Positions 8,557 through 17,350 of a DNA stretch of 64,000 nucleotides are shown here, piece by piece. Both the position numbers and the translations under genes were made by a program. The notes below the pieces were generated by a model that was given only the letters and a program-made list of their open reading frames with translations, did not search any database and was not told where the DNA came from. This stretch comes from Mesorhizobium prunaredense (GTDB lineage: Bacteria > Pseudomonadota > Alphaproteobacteria > Rhizobiales > Rhizobiaceae): contig NZ_FTPD01000045.1 in NCBI RefSeq assembly GCF_900156895.1, positions 694,169 to 758,168 of the forward strand, read 5' to 3'. Position 1 is the first letter of the stretch, and the number at the start of each line of letters is the position of its first letter.

Positions 8557-10617
8557 ATGCCTGAATATCTCGCGCCAGGCGTATTCCTGGAAGAAGTGGA
8601 CCTGAAGGCGCCTTCCATCGAGGGCGTGTCGACCAGCACCACCGGCATGGTGGGGTACACCACCCGCGGCCCGACGAAGGGGCGGCCGGTACTGGTGACC
8701 AACATGCTGCAGTTCCGCCAGAACTTCGGCCGGCCGTTCCTAACCTCGGACCCGACCGTGCTCGGCAAGGAGGAGCTTTTCCTGGCCGCCGAGGGGTTCT
8801 TCGCAAACGGCGGACGGCGGCTCTATGTCACTCGCGCTGTCGGCGCCGGCGCGGTCAACGCGGCGTCGCAGACGCGGGGCGGCATGGTCACGCGCCTGGC
8901 GCCCGGTTCCGATGCCCTGGTCGGCCAGCCCATCATAAAGCCGGTCAGCCTGCGCGGCCTGTCAGCCGGCAAGGAAATCCGGCTGCAGATGGTGGAGGAT
9001 GGCGTCACCTATTTGTCCAATGTGCTGCATGTCACAGCCAGCGGCATCAATCGCGCCACCGGCGAAGTCACGCTCGACGCCAACATCACCATCACGCCGG
9101 CCGGCAAGGCGTCCTTCCTGACGCGGTCGACGGCGTTGGTCACCCGCATCGACCGCATCCAGGCTTTCCAGGCGGCGGAAGGCACGCCGCGTCCCGCCAG
9201 CGTCCTGCTCTCCGCCGTCGATGCCGGCGCCTGGGGTAACGAGCTTGTCGTGCAGGCCGCGCATACCGATGGCGTGCGCGCCGAATACGACGCCAATCTC
9301 GGCAGCAACCGCATCCAGTTGAAATCCGGCGCCGGCTTCTATGAGAAGGCCTGGATAGAGATCGACCGCGGCAACGGCGCCAATTCCAAGCTCTACCGCC
9401 AGGTCGTTTCGGCCAGCGGCAACATCATCGTGCTGGACGGCGCCGTGATCCCGGCAAACGGCCTCAACCCGCTTGCCCCGGCCACCAAGACCATCATCAC
9501 TGTGTGCGAATTTTCGCTGAGCGTTGCCTATGACGGGATGCTGGAGGCCTATCGCGGCCTGACGCTGGAGAACGTCCAGGGCAGGTTCGTCACCGACGTG
9601 GTGAATTCGCGCTCGCGGCTGATCCATGTCGACACCGTCCCGGCCACCACCAATCCGTTCTTCTATCCGTCCGGCGACAATGGCCTGAACCTGACCGTGA
9701 CCACGCCGGGTGTCGACGCGCCACCGGCGGCCATCAATCTCATCGGTCAGGATCTCGGCCCCGGCCAGCGGACCGGCCTGAAGGCGCTGGAGGAGATCGA
9801 GGACATCTCGATCATCGCCGTGCCCGGCTGGGGCGACCAGGCCGTGCAGGAAGCCATGATCGAGCAGTGCGAGCGGCTGAAATACCGCGTTGCGCTGCTC
9901 GACCCGCTCGTCGCCGGCGGCACGCCCCCGACGCTGAACGACATCCAGGCGCAGCGCCTGCAGTTCGACAGCAAATACGCGGCGATCTACTACCCCCGCG
10001 TCATCGTGCGCGATGCCGCCGGCAATCGGCGACCCGTCGGCCCGAGCGGCCACATGGCCGGCGTCTGCGCCCGCGTCGACAACGAGCGCGGCGTCTGGAA
10101 GGCGCCGGGCAACGAGACGGTTCGCAACATCCTCGACCTGGAGATGATCGTCACAAAGGGCGAGCATGAAGTGCTCAATCCGCAGCCCAACAACATCAAC
10201 GTCTTCCGCGATTTCCGCAACGAGGGCAGGGGGCTGCGCATCTATGGCGCGCGCTGCATCACCTCCTTCGCCGACTGGAAATACCTGTCGGTGCGCCGGC
10301 TGTTCATCTTCATCGAGCGGTCGCTGGAGATCGGCACGCAATGGGCGGTGCTGGAGCCGAACGACCAGCGCCTGTGGTCCAAGCTCAAGGACAGCGTCGA
10401 TTCCTTCCTCAGCGGACTTTGGCGCGAGGGCGCACTGTTCGGCGACAAGAAGGAGCACGCCTTCTACATCGACTGCGGCTACGAGACGATGAGCTTGGAC
10501 GACATCGATAATGGCAGGCTTATCATGGAGATAGGCATAGCGCCGGTTAAGCCTGCCGAGTTCGTCATCATCCGCATCGGCCAGTGGGCCGGCGGATCCT
10601 TCACCGAAGAAGTGTGA
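8557..10617 (+). CDS. Contractile tail sheath protein 1
   Basis: A 686-residue protein with the classic sheath N-terminus MPEYLAPGVFLEEVD, then STSTTGMVGYT-type text. Its C-terminal half is typical: GVWKAPGNE, GLRIYGARC, WKYLSVRRLFIFIERSLE, TQWAVLEPND and a final PAEFVIIRI. Sheath subunits form the outer cylinder whose contraction drives the inner tube into the target. The start has a strong aaggag site about 12 nt upstream. The middle (about residues 100-330) is a variable surface domain. Family length is usually 350-500 residues for the minimal form, so this is one of the longer, decorated sheaths found in Afp/PVC-like systems. Confidence 0.93.
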   Translation: MPEYLAPGVFLEEVDLKAPSIEGVSTSTTGMVGYTTRGPTKGRPVLVTNMLQFRQNFGRPFLTSDPTVLGKEELFLAAEGFFANGGRRLYVTRAVGAGAVNAASQTRGGMVTRLAPGSDALVGQPIIKPVSLRGLSAGKEIRLQMVEDGVTYLSNVLHVTASGINRATGEVTLDANITITPAGKASFLTRSTALVTRIDRIQAFQAAEGTPRPASVLLSAVDAGAWGNELVVQAAHTDGVRAEYDANLGSNRIQLKSGAGFYEKAWIEIDRGNGANSKLYRQVVSASGNIIVLDGAVIPANGLNPLAPATKTIITVCEFSLSVAYDGMLEAYRGLTLENVQGRFVTDVVNSRSRLIHVDTVPATTNPFFYPSGDNGLNLTVTTPGVDAPPAAINLIGQDLGPGQRTGLKALEEIEDISIIAVPGWGDQAVQEAMIEQCERLKYRVALLDPLVAGGTPPTLNDIQAQRLQFDSKYAAIYYPRVIVRDAAGNRRPVGPSGHMAGVCARVDNERGVWKAPGNETVRNILDLEMIVTKGEHEVLNPQPNNINVFRDFRNEGRGLRIYGARCITSFADWKYLSVRRLFIFIERSLEIGTQWAVLEPNDQRLWSKLKDSVDSFLSGLWREGALFGDKKEHAFYIDCGYETMSLDDIDNGRLIMEIGIAPVKPAEFVIIRIGQWAGGSFTEEV

Positions 10618-10635
10618 TGATCAAGGAGGCGGCCT

Positions 10636-11082
10636 ATGGCTGAGCGAGAGAGACCCGATCCGTTCCGTGGCTACAATTTCCGCGTCGAGATCGACGGCGT
10701 GGCCGGCGCGGCGTTCCGCGAATGCAGCGGCCTGACCTTCGAGACCGACCCGGTCGAGTACCGCGAGGGCGACGAGAAGAACCTGCACGTGCGCAAGACC
10801 TTCGGTCTGCGCAAGTTCACCAACATCCAGCTGAAGCGCGGCATCACCACCGACCACCATCTCTACGACTGGTACAAGGAGGTGCTCAACGGCGGCGCCA
10901 AGCTGCGCGACGGCGCGGTGGTGCTGACCGACGAATTGCAGGCCGACAAGCTGCGCTGGAGTTTCAAGAACGGCTTCATTACCAAGTGGGAAGGGCCTGG
11001 CCTCAACGCCACCTCGAACGACATCGCCGTCGAGATGATCGAGATCGCCGTCGACCGCGTCGAAATGACGGTCACAGGGTAG
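10636..11082 (+). CDS. Tail tube protein 1 (gp19/Afp1-type)
   Basis: A 148-residue protein with the tube signature RPDPFRGYNFRVEIDGVAGA, then FRECSGLTFETDPVEYREG, FGLRKFTNIQLKRGIT, HLYDWYKEVLNG and a C-terminal EMIEIAVDRVE. It matches the T4-gp19-like tube family in length and order. It builds the inner tube through which cargo is carried. The gene follows sheath 1 by 18 nt with an aaggagg ribosome-binding site, and sheath 2 starts 6 nt after it. Sheath and tube are thus produced from adjacent cistrons. Confidence 0.92.
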   Translation: MAERERPDPFRGYNFRVEIDGVAGAAFRECSGLTFETDPVEYREGDEKNLHVRKTFGLRKFTNIQLKRGITTDHHLYDWYKEVLNGGAKLRDGAVVLTDELQADKLRWSFKNGFITKWEGPGLNATSNDIAVEMIEIAVDRVEMTVTG

Positions 11083-11088
11083 GCCGCC

Positions 11089-13443
11089 ATGGTGATCCAC
11101 TACGCACCCGGCGTCTATGTCGAGCGGCCCCGCCCCAGGGACGTGCTCGTCGGCGTGCGTATGGATATCGCGGGCTTCGTGGGCATCGCCGAAAAGGGTC
11201 CGGTGGACAAGGCTGTCGCCTTGGACGGCTGGCCTGCCTTCCTCGATACGTTCGGCAATTTCCTGCCGAACGCTTACCTTGCCTATGCGGTGCGCGCTTT
11301 CTTCGAAAATGGCGGTCGTCGCTGTCATGTCGTGCGCGTCGCCGCCGACGAGGTCCGCACCGGGCTCGACCTGGCGCTTGCCCAACCGGCCGACAGATCG
11401 TCCTCCTTCGTGCTGTCGGCTGCTGGCATCGTGAAGGGCAGTCTCGTCATCGTTGACCAGTCTGTCGCCACGACGACCGCCGGCGCCCAGCCGGCCGATC
11501 GACGCTCCTCCATCGTCACCGACACGGGCGGCTTCGCCGCCGGACGTCTCGTCGCCGTCACCCAGCCCGGCAGGAAGATCGGCTTTGCCATGCCGGTGCT
11601 GGTCGATTCCGTCGCCAAGGAAATCCGCTGGCGCGAGCCGCTCGACGCGGCGCTCAACCTGACACTGGCGGTCACCTTGTCGACCAGCCATCGCTGCCGC
11701 CGGCTGGTGCAGTCGGTCGCTGGCAACGAACTCGTCTGGCGTTCGCCGCTGGATGCCGCCTTCGATCCAACCAAGGCGATGACCTTCGCCGCCGGCGCCG
11801 GCACGGCCGACGGCACGATCTATGACGAGGATGGCAACCCGCTCCTGTCGCTCAAGGCATCCAGCCCCGGCCAATGGGGCGATGCCCTGGCGGTTTCGGT
11901 CCGGCATACGCGCAGCGCCGAGACAAGCTCCAGACCGCGTCCCGCCGCCGATTTGCCGGGGCTCCTGTCGGTCGGGCGCATCGTCGGGTTCGCCAAGGAT
12001 GCGATCGTCGAAGTGCTGCAGGACGGAGCGCCGATCATCCGCCGCCGCATCGAGCTGGTCGATATCCGCGAACGCAGGCTGGTTTGGGACGCGGACCTGC
12101 CCACGCCCGCCTTCGATCTGGCCGCCGCCGCCAACGGGACGAAGCCGATCCGGGTGCGCCGGCACGCCATGGCGCTGTCGGTACGGCTGAAGGGCAGGCT
12201 GGCGGAGACCTTCTCCGATCTCGACCTGCCCACCCTGGCCGATCCGGACCTGTCGCCGGTCAACGAACGGTCGAAGCTGATCCGTATCGGCCGCATCGCC
12301 GGCCCCGCCTATGCGCTGCCCGATCCGCTGCTCCCCTTGCTGCGCAATGGCGTGTGTAGCCTGTCCGGCGGGCGCGACGGCATCGCCATGCTGAAGCCTG
12401 AAAGGATCGTCGGCGACGCGTCCGCGCAGGAACGGCGCGGTGTCCGCGTCTTCGAGGCGGTCGACGAGCCGGCGGCGCTGGCCGTCCCAGACGCAATGAT
12501 CGAGCCGATGCCGGCAGTCGCCTTCGCGCCGCTGCCCAAGGAAGAACCCGACCCGTGCAGCCTGTGTCCGGCGCTGCCGCCCGTCGCCGAACTGCCGCCG
12601 CCGCCGGTCGTCGAAGCGACGCCCGACTTCTCACCCGACGACATCTTCTTCATGCAGTCCGGTCTCGTGACCCACTGCGAGGCGCGTGGCGACCGCGTCG
12701 CTTTGCTCGACGTGCCGCGCTGGCGCGACCGTCCCGACGCCTACGATCTCGACGCCTTGACGGCATGGCGGCAGCGTTTCGACAGCTCCTACGCGGCGCT
12801 GTATTTCCCCTGGATCGAGCTGACCGACCCGCTCACCTTGCCAAGTGGCAAGCCGCGAGCCGTGCCGCCCTCGGGCCACGCTGCCGGCTGCTTTGCCTGG
12901 ACCGATTTCGCCCGCGGAACGCAGGCGGCGCCCGCCAATCTCGCGCTGCAATGGGCGGCGGCGCTGCCGCGTTCGATCGATGCCGCCGAACAGGAAGGGC
13001 TCAATCCCGCCGGCATCAATTGCATCCGCACCTTTTCTGGCCGCGGCATCCGCATCTATGGCGCGCGCGCACTGTCCAGCGACCCACAATGGCGTTTCCT
13101 CAATGTGCGGCGCCTGGTCATCCGGCTGAAGCGCTCGCTCTATCGCGGCCTGCAATGGGCGGTGCTCGAGCCGAACAACCAGATTTTCGTCGATGCCGTC
13201 TTCGCCCAGGTCGAAGGGTTCCTGGAGACGGAATGGGACGAAAGGCGGCTGGCCGGCCGCACCGCCGACGAGGCGTTCTACGTCCGCCAGATCGTCACCG
13301 AAGGTTCCTACGACCACGGCGAGTTCATCCTCGAGATCGGCGTCGCGCCGGTCATTCCCGCCGAATTCGTCGTGCTGCGCCTGTCGCGCACCGAAGACCG
13401 GCTGGGGATCGCCGAGGACACGGCGGCAGGAGGCGCGGCATGA
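11089..13443 (+). CDS. Contractile tail sheath protein 2 with large insertion
   Basis: A 784-residue sheath paralogue. The N-terminus MVIHYAPGVYVERPRPRDV and the C-terminus (GIRIYGARALSS, FLNVRRLVIRLKRSL, LQWAVLEPNN, EFILEIGVAPVIPAEFVVLR) match sheath 1. About 400 residues in the middle are different. They include repeated ADRSS/ADRRSS segments (about residues 100-150) and a Cys/Pro-rich linker DPCSLCPALPPVAELPPPP near residue 490. Afp/PVC systems carry up to three sheath paralogues, and the special ones often sit at the baseplate or cap. The insertion may be surface-exposed. The end overlaps the next start by an ATGA. Confidence 0.9.
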   Translation: MVIHYAPGVYVERPRPRDVLVGVRMDIAGFVGIAEKGPVDKAVALDGWPAFLDTFGNFLPNAYLAYAVRAFFENGGRRCHVVRVAADEVRTGLDLALAQPADRSSSFVLSAAGIVKGSLVIVDQSVATTTAGAQPADRRSSIVTDTGGFAAGRLVAVTQPGRKIGFAMPVLVDSVAKEIRWREPLDAALNLTLAVTLSTSHRCRRLVQSVAGNELVWRSPLDAAFDPTKAMTFAAGAGTADGTIYDEDGNPLLSLKASSPGQWGDALAVSVRHTRSAETSSRPRPAADLPGLLSVGRIVGFAKDAIVEVLQDGAPIIRRRIELVDIRERRLVWDADLPTPAFDLAAAANGTKPIRVRRHAMALSVRLKGRLAETFSDLDLPTLADPDLSPVNERSKLIRIGRIAGPAYALPDPLLPLLRNGVCSLSGGRDGIAMLKPERIVGDASAQERRGVRVFEAVDEPAALAVPDAMIEPMPAVAFAPLPKEEPDPCSLCPALPPVAELPPPPVVEATPDFSPDDIFFMQSGLVTHCEARGDRVALLDVPRWRDRPDAYDLDALTAWRQRFDSSYAALYFPWIELTDPLTLPSGKPRAVPPSGHAAGCFAWTDFARGTQAAPANLALQWAAALPRSIDAAEQEGLNPAGINCIRTFSGRGIRIYGARALSSDPQWRFLNVRRLVIRLKRSLYRGLQWAVLEPNNQIFVDAVFAQVEGFLETEWDERRLAGRTADEAFYVRQIVTEGSYDHGEFILEIGVAPVIPAEFVVLRLSRTEDRLGIAEDTAAGGAA

Positions 13444-13964
13444 CACGCTCCCGTCCGGATCCCGTTCTTGGCTTCAACTTCACCGTCTCACTGGTCGAGA
13501 CGGCGAGCGCCGGCGCCACCATCCAGGCGACCTTCGGCGTCGCTCCGGCCCAGGCGGGATTCAGCGAATGCAGCGGCCTCGATGTGACCTTGCAGCCGGA
13601 GACCTATGCCGAAGGCGGCAACAACGGCGCGCTGCTGAAATTCACCGGCCGCGCCTCGTGGTCGAACATCCGCCTGAAGCGCGGGATCGTGACCGCCGCG
13701 CATCTGTGGCAGTGGCACTACGACTTCATCGAGGGACACGGCAAGCGCCGCGACGGTGTTATCACCCTTCAGGACGAGCGCGGCAAGGCGGTGCGCAGCT
13801 GGCGCTTCAAGCGCGGCCTGCCGGTGCGCTGGGTCGGCCCGTCGCTCAATGCCATGCAGTCGCAGATCGCGGTCGAGGAAATCGAGATCGCGCATGAAGG
13901 CATCCGCGCCACCGGCGCCGGCGGCGGCAATCTGGTTTCAGCGGTGTCCAACCTGTTTTCCTGA
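13440..13964 (+). CDS. Tail tube protein 2 (Afp5-type)
   Basis: The ATG at 13440 overlaps the sheath 2 stop (ATGA), indicating translational coupling; the longer upstream frame is a shadow of the sheath gene. The 174-residue protein has RPDPVLGFNFTVSLVE, AGFSECSGLDVTLQPETYAE, WSNIRLKRGIVTAAHLWQW and VEEIEIAHEGI, so it is a tube paralogue with an extra loop near residue 20-35. In related particles the second tube protein initiates the tube on the baseplate, which would fit its position next to the DUF5908 and LysM genes. That assignment is by analogy. Confidence 0.9.
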   Translation: MTRSRPDPVLGFNFTVSLVETASAGATIQATFGVAPAQAGFSECSGLDVTLQPETYAEGGNNGALLKFTGRASWSNIRLKRGIVTAAHLWQWHYDFIEGHGKRRDGVITLQDERGKAVRSWRFKRGLPVRWVGPSLNAMQSQIAVEEIEIAHEGIRATGAGGGNLVSAVSNLFS

Positions 13965-13975
13965 GGAGCGTTGCG

Positions 13976-14158
13976 ATGGACGTGCATGTCGAGGAGGTCA
14001 ACACCAAGGTCACACTGTTCGACGTCGAGCAGATGCAGGCGCAGATCGTGCGCACGGTGATGGCGCGCCTCGACGACGAGCAGCGCCAGCGCCAGCGCCG
14101 CGACGACGAGACCCGCTTGCGCCGCACCGCCTACGACCGCCCGGACGGAGTGGCATGA
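13976..14158 (+). CDS. Small DUF5908-like eCIS protein (Afp6 position)
   Basis: A 60-residue protein beginning MDVHVEEVNTKVTLFD and ending in a very Arg/Gln/Asp-rich helix. The short beta-strand start with IKV/TKV wording and the position between tube 2 and the LysM protein correspond to the DUF5908/Afp6 family found in most eCIS loci. The molecular role of this family is not settled. A tgaggag site lies about 8 nt upstream. Confidence 0.65.
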   Translation: MDVHVEEVNTKVTLFDVEQMQAQIVRTVMARLDDEQRQRQRRDDETRLRRTAYDRPDGVA

Positions 14159-14159
14159 C

Positions 14160-14861
14160 ATGAGCTGGTTGGCCAAGGCACAGATCCAGCGCCTGCGTGC
14201 CGACGGCACCGCGGTCGGCGCCGCGCTCGACGTGCTCTACAACCCGACCGAATACACGCTCGCCAAGTCGAACCAGATCGCCGAGATCGCCATTCCGGGG
14301 CTGGACTCGCCGCTGCTGCAGTTCGTGCGCGGCCAGACCGAGACGATGACGGTAGAGCTGTTCTTCGACTCGACCGACGGCGGCACCGGCGCCGACGCCA
14401 AGTCGGTGACGGAAAAGACCGATCCTTTCTACAAGCTGATCAAGATCGAGAGCGAGACGCACGCGCCACCCATCGTATTGTTCACTTGGGGTGGCGACGC
14501 CTTTCCCGGCCACCGCACCAATGCCGCGCAAGGTGGCCAGGCGCGCTACGGCTTCAAGGGCGTCATCGAGAGCGTGCGCCAGCGCTACACCATGTTCTCC
14601 TCGCTTGGCCTGCCGCTGCGCGCCACGCTGTCGCTGGTCATCAAGGAATACAAGACCTTGCCCGAGCAGCTGGCCGAGCTCGGCCTGCTGTCGCCCGACC
14701 GCACAAAGGCGCATGCCGTGCAGGCCGGCCAGACCATTACCCGCATTGCCGAACTGACCGCTGGCGACGGCGCCGACTGGCGCCGCATCGCCGAGCACAA
14801 CGGCATCGAGAACCCGTTCGATCTCGCTCCCGGATCGATCCTCGAAGTACCGGCCCGATAG
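14160..14861 (+). CDS. Baseplate hub/tube-initiation protein with LysM domain (Afp7-type)
   Basis: A 233-residue protein. Residues 1-165 match the CIS tube-like hub domain (ALDVLYNPTEYTLAKSNQI, FVRGQTETMTVELFFDSTD, RYGFKGVIESVRQRYTMFSS). Residues about 184-232 form a LysM-type module (AVQAGQTITRIAEL, WRRIAEHNGIENP, APGSILEVP). T4 gp53/gp54-like and Afp7 proteins of this kind connect the spike hub with the tube, and the LysM part supports assembly around the hub. The gene starts 2 nt after the DUF5908 gene and is followed 12 nt later by the gpD-like gene. Confidence 0.88.
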   Translation: MSWLAKAQIQRLRADGTAVGAALDVLYNPTEYTLAKSNQIAEIAIPGLDSPLLQFVRGQTETMTVELFFDSTDGGTGADAKSVTEKTDPFYKLIKIESETHAPPIVLFTWGGDAFPGHRTNAAQGGQARYGFKGVIESVRQRYTMFSSLGLPLRATLSLVIKEYKTLPEQLAELGLLSPDRTKAHAVQAGQTITRIAELTAGDGADWRRIAEHNGIENPFDLAPGSILEVPAR

Positions 14862-14872
14862 GACCATAACAG

Positions 14873-16057
14873 ATGAGCGCCGCCGCCAAGATCATCCCGC
14901 TGCACAAGGAAACGCAGCCCTTCTACGTGCCGGCCTTCGAGCTGCATGTGAAGGGCCGTCCGGTGCCGGTGCGCGACGTCATCGAGGTCCGCTACGAGGA
15001 CGGCATCGAGAAGATCGACGGCTTTACGCTGACCGTCAACAACTGGGACACGGTCACCCAGAAGCCGCTTTACTACGGCCACGAGGCTAATGCCGGCATC
15101 TTCGTGCCGGGCAACAAGATCAGGCTCTACATGGGCTATCAGGGCGATCTGCGCCTGATGATGACCGGTCTGATCACCTCGATCGACGTGCAGTTTCCCG
15201 AGAGCGGCTCCTCGCGCATCGTCGTCAGCGGGCTCAATGTGCTCGAGCGCTTCCGCCGCACCCAGTACACCTGGTCCTGGCCGGAGGAAAAGAAGGAAGG
15301 CATTCGCGACAGCGAGGTTGCCAAGCTGCTCGAGCGCCAGCCCGACGACAAGGCCGGGCGGCCGGGGCTGGGCGTCGAGGTCCGCACCGACAAGGCGGCG
15401 GCTGGCAAGGAGCCGCTGCTGCCCAACATCTACATGAACAACCAGTTCCCGATCATCTTCCTGATGGAGCGGGCAAGGCGCTGCGGCTACGAGGTGCTGG
15501 CCGGCGAGGAGGACCGCGGCGGATCGGAACCCCACAGCTACCTCTATTTCGGTCCGACCAATTCGCTGCGCGACGTCACCTACGAGCTGGAATGGGGCAA
15601 GTCCCTGGTCTCCTTCCATCCGACCTTCGCCAGCGCCCAGCAGATTTTCGCCGTCAAGGTCTGCGGCTGGGACCGCACCGCCAAGAAGCGCATCGAGGAA
15701 CGCCGCACGCTGGACGACCTCAAGGACGTAGCGCCGAACCGCGATCACATCGTCGTCGCCAGGACCGCCAACCGCGAGGAGGTCATCACCGACCCACCGG
15801 CGCGCACTGTCGAAGAAGCGAAGAAGCGCGCCGACGAGGTGCTGAAGAAGAGCATTGGCCGCATGGTCGAGGCGACCGGCACCACGGTCGGCCTGCCGGA
15901 CCTGCGCGGCGGCAAGTCGGTCAGCATCACGCGCACCGGCGTCCAGTTCGACGGCCTCTACACGGTGCTGTCCTCGACCCACACGCTCGATTCCTCCGGC
16001 TATCGGACGAACTTCACCGCCCGCCGGGTCGAGCCGCCAGCAAACAAACGGAGATGA
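14873..16057 (+). CDS. Spike hub protein, phage late control gene D / VgrG-like
   Basis: The 394-residue protein has the gpD/VgrG hub pattern: FELHVKGRPVPVRDVIEVRY, IEKIDGFTLTVNNWD, VPGNKIRLYMGYQGDL, LMMTGLITSID, then a second hub domain and a C-terminal LRGGKSVSITRTGVQFDGLY, followed by VLSSTHTLDSSGYRT. Three copies form the ring under the tube, as gp27 does in T4. In Afp/PVC, hub and OB/spike parts are fused in one protein (Afp8). Here they are split, with gpV encoded by the next gene. Downstream spacing is 4 nt. Confidence 0.88.
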   Translation: MSAAAKIIPLHKETQPFYVPAFELHVKGRPVPVRDVIEVRYEDGIEKIDGFTLTVNNWDTVTQKPLYYGHEANAGIFVPGNKIRLYMGYQGDLRLMMTGLITSIDVQFPESGSSRIVVSGLNVLERFRRTQYTWSWPEEKKEGIRDSEVAKLLERQPDDKAGRPGLGVEVRTDKAAAGKEPLLPNIYMNNQFPIIFLMERARRCGYEVLAGEEDRGGSEPHSYLYFGPTNSLRDVTYELEWGKSLVSFHPTFASAQQIFAVKVCGWDRTAKKRIEERRTLDDLKDVAPNRDHIVVARTANREEVITDPPARTVEEAKKRADEVLKKSIGRMVEATGTTVGLPDLRGGKSVSITRTGVQFDGLYTVLSSTHTLDSSGYRTNFTARRVEPPANKRR

Positions 16058-16061
16058 CGCG

Positions 16062-16577
16062 ATGAGCCGCAACAACGGGATGATGGTCGGCGTGGTCAAG
16101 AGCGTCGAGGATCCGGACGGCCAGGGCCGCATCAAGGTCGACATCGCCGCGCTCACCGGCCGCAGCCGCACCACCTGGGCGCCGGTCGCCTCGCTGATGG
16201 CCGGCGGCGGCCGTGGCGCCTGGTTCATGCCGGAACTGGAGGACGAGGTCATCGTCGCCTATCTCGGCGGCGACCCGGAGCAGCCGGTCATCGTCGGCGC
16301 CACTTGGAACGGCAAGGATGCGCCGCCGTCGACGCATCCGCGCGAGCGCATGATCAGATCCTTCAACGGCCACACCATCCGCATGATCGATGAGGAGCGC
16401 GGGCCGAACGGCTTCGGCGCACTGGTCATCGAGGACGCCAACGGCAATGTCGTGACGCTGTCCAACGGCAAAATACATCTGAAGGGCGTGGCGCTGATCG
16501 AGATCGAGGCGCCGATGATCTCGCTGCTGGGTCCTGGCTGGCGCCGCAACGTCTCGCCCATCAACACGCCGATCTGA
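16062..16577 (+). CDS. Spike protein, phage baseplate assembly protein V (gpV/gp5-like)
   Basis: The ATG at 16062 follows the gpD stop by 4 nt; the upstream extension is a shadow. The 171-residue protein has an OB-fold start (MMVGVVKSVEDPDGQGRIKV, TWAPVASLMAGGGRGAW, ELEDEVIVAYLGGDPEQPVI) and a short beta-helix (VIEDANGNVVTLSNG, LKGVALIEIEAPMI). It forms the central needle below the hub. The beta-helix is short and there is no PAAR domain at its end, so the tip must be completed by another protein or be blunt. Confidence 0.88.
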   Translation: MSRNNGMMVGVVKSVEDPDGQGRIKVDIAALTGRSRTTWAPVASLMAGGGRGAWFMPELEDEVIVAYLGGDPEQPVIVGATWNGKDAPPSTHPRERMIRSFNGHTIRMIDEERGPNGFGALVIEDANGNVVTLSNGKIHLKGVALIEIEAPMISLLGPGWRRNVSPINTPI

Positions 16578-16588
16578 GGACAGTCGAG

Positions 16589-17350
16589 ATGCGGCGCGAA
16601 ATCCCCCTTTCGGTCAATCTGCAGCAGCTGTTCGAGCTGCCGGATTGCGACGCGCTGGCGCTGCCCAAGCCGCAGCCGCTGAAGGTGCGGCTGCCCAACG
16701 GCGGCACCTTCACGGCCATAGCGGACTTGAGCAAGGGCATACCGAACGACTGCTCGCTGAGCGCCAACCTGCTGCTGCAGATCGCGCCGTTCCTCGCCTC
16801 GATCGAGTGCCTGCTGAAGGTGCTGGGCGTCATCAAGCCGCTCACCACGCTGATCCAGGCGCTGGTGCCGCCCAACCCGATCAAGGCGGCTGAGGCGCTG
16901 CCGGACTTCATCAAGGCCGTGGATGGGCTCAAGGACTGCCTGCTGATGATCGTGCCGGGCGGGCGGATATTCGGCTTCCTGAAGGATCTTTTGCTGCTGA
17001 TCATCAAGCTGATCAAGTGCCTGATCGGCCAGTTGAAGACCATCCTGGCGATCATGCAGGGCATCGAGCTCAAGATCGGCGAGGCCGAGGCGCTCGGCAA
17101 TACCGAACTGGTGCGCACGCTGAACTGCGCCAAGAAGAATGCGCAGCGCTCGGCTGAGCATTCGCAGCAGTCGATGGAGCCGGTCATCAACGTCATCGGG
17201 CTGGTTCAGCCTTTCCTCGATATCGCTGGCATCAAGCTGGAGATTCCTGGCCTCGGCAATGCGGAGGACAGCGCCGCGCTCGCCCAGACCATCCAGGATC
17301 TGGAGGACGTCGTCATCAACATCGAAAGCATCCTGGAGACGCTGCCGTGA
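16589..17350 (+). CDS. Hydrophobic helical eCIS protein of unknown role, in the PAAR slot
   Basis: A 253-residue protein without a recognised family. The N-terminal 60 residues are mixed and include three Cys (PDCDAL, NDCS, ECLL). Residues about 60-160 hold amphipathic or membrane-like helices, such as LLLQIAPFLASIECLLKVLG and FLKDLLLLIIKLIKCLIG. The C-terminus is helical and acidic. In Afp/PVC loci the PAAR tip gene (Afp10) lies around this position, but no PAAR signature is seen here. Possible roles are a membrane-interacting tip, a chaperone for the spike, or a carried peptide. It overlaps the gp25 gene by a GTGA, so it is translated in step with the baseplate. Confidence 0.6.
   Translation: MRREIPLSVNLQQLFELPDCDALALPKPQPLKVRLPNGGTFTAIADLSKGIPNDCSLSANLLLQIAPFLASIECLLKVLGVIKPLTTLIQALVPPNPIKAAEALPDFIKAVDGLKDCLLMIVPGGRIFGFLKDLLLLIIKLIKCLIGQLKTILAIMQGIELKIGEAEALGNTELVRTLNCAKKNAQRSAEHSQQSMEPVINVIGLVQPFLDIAGIKLEIPGLGNAEDSAALAQTIQDLEDVVINIESILETLP

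Noticed and set aside
8962..10458. A 498-residue minus-strand frame opposite sheath 1
   Set aside because: It lies fully opposite a clear sheath gene, shows His/Gly/Arg-biased composition typical of antisense frames in GC-rich DNA, and has no family pattern. The same applies to the long antisense frames at 10621-12165, 14585-16252, 17736-19004, 21425-23476, 26258-27790, 31786-33618 and 37746-39380.
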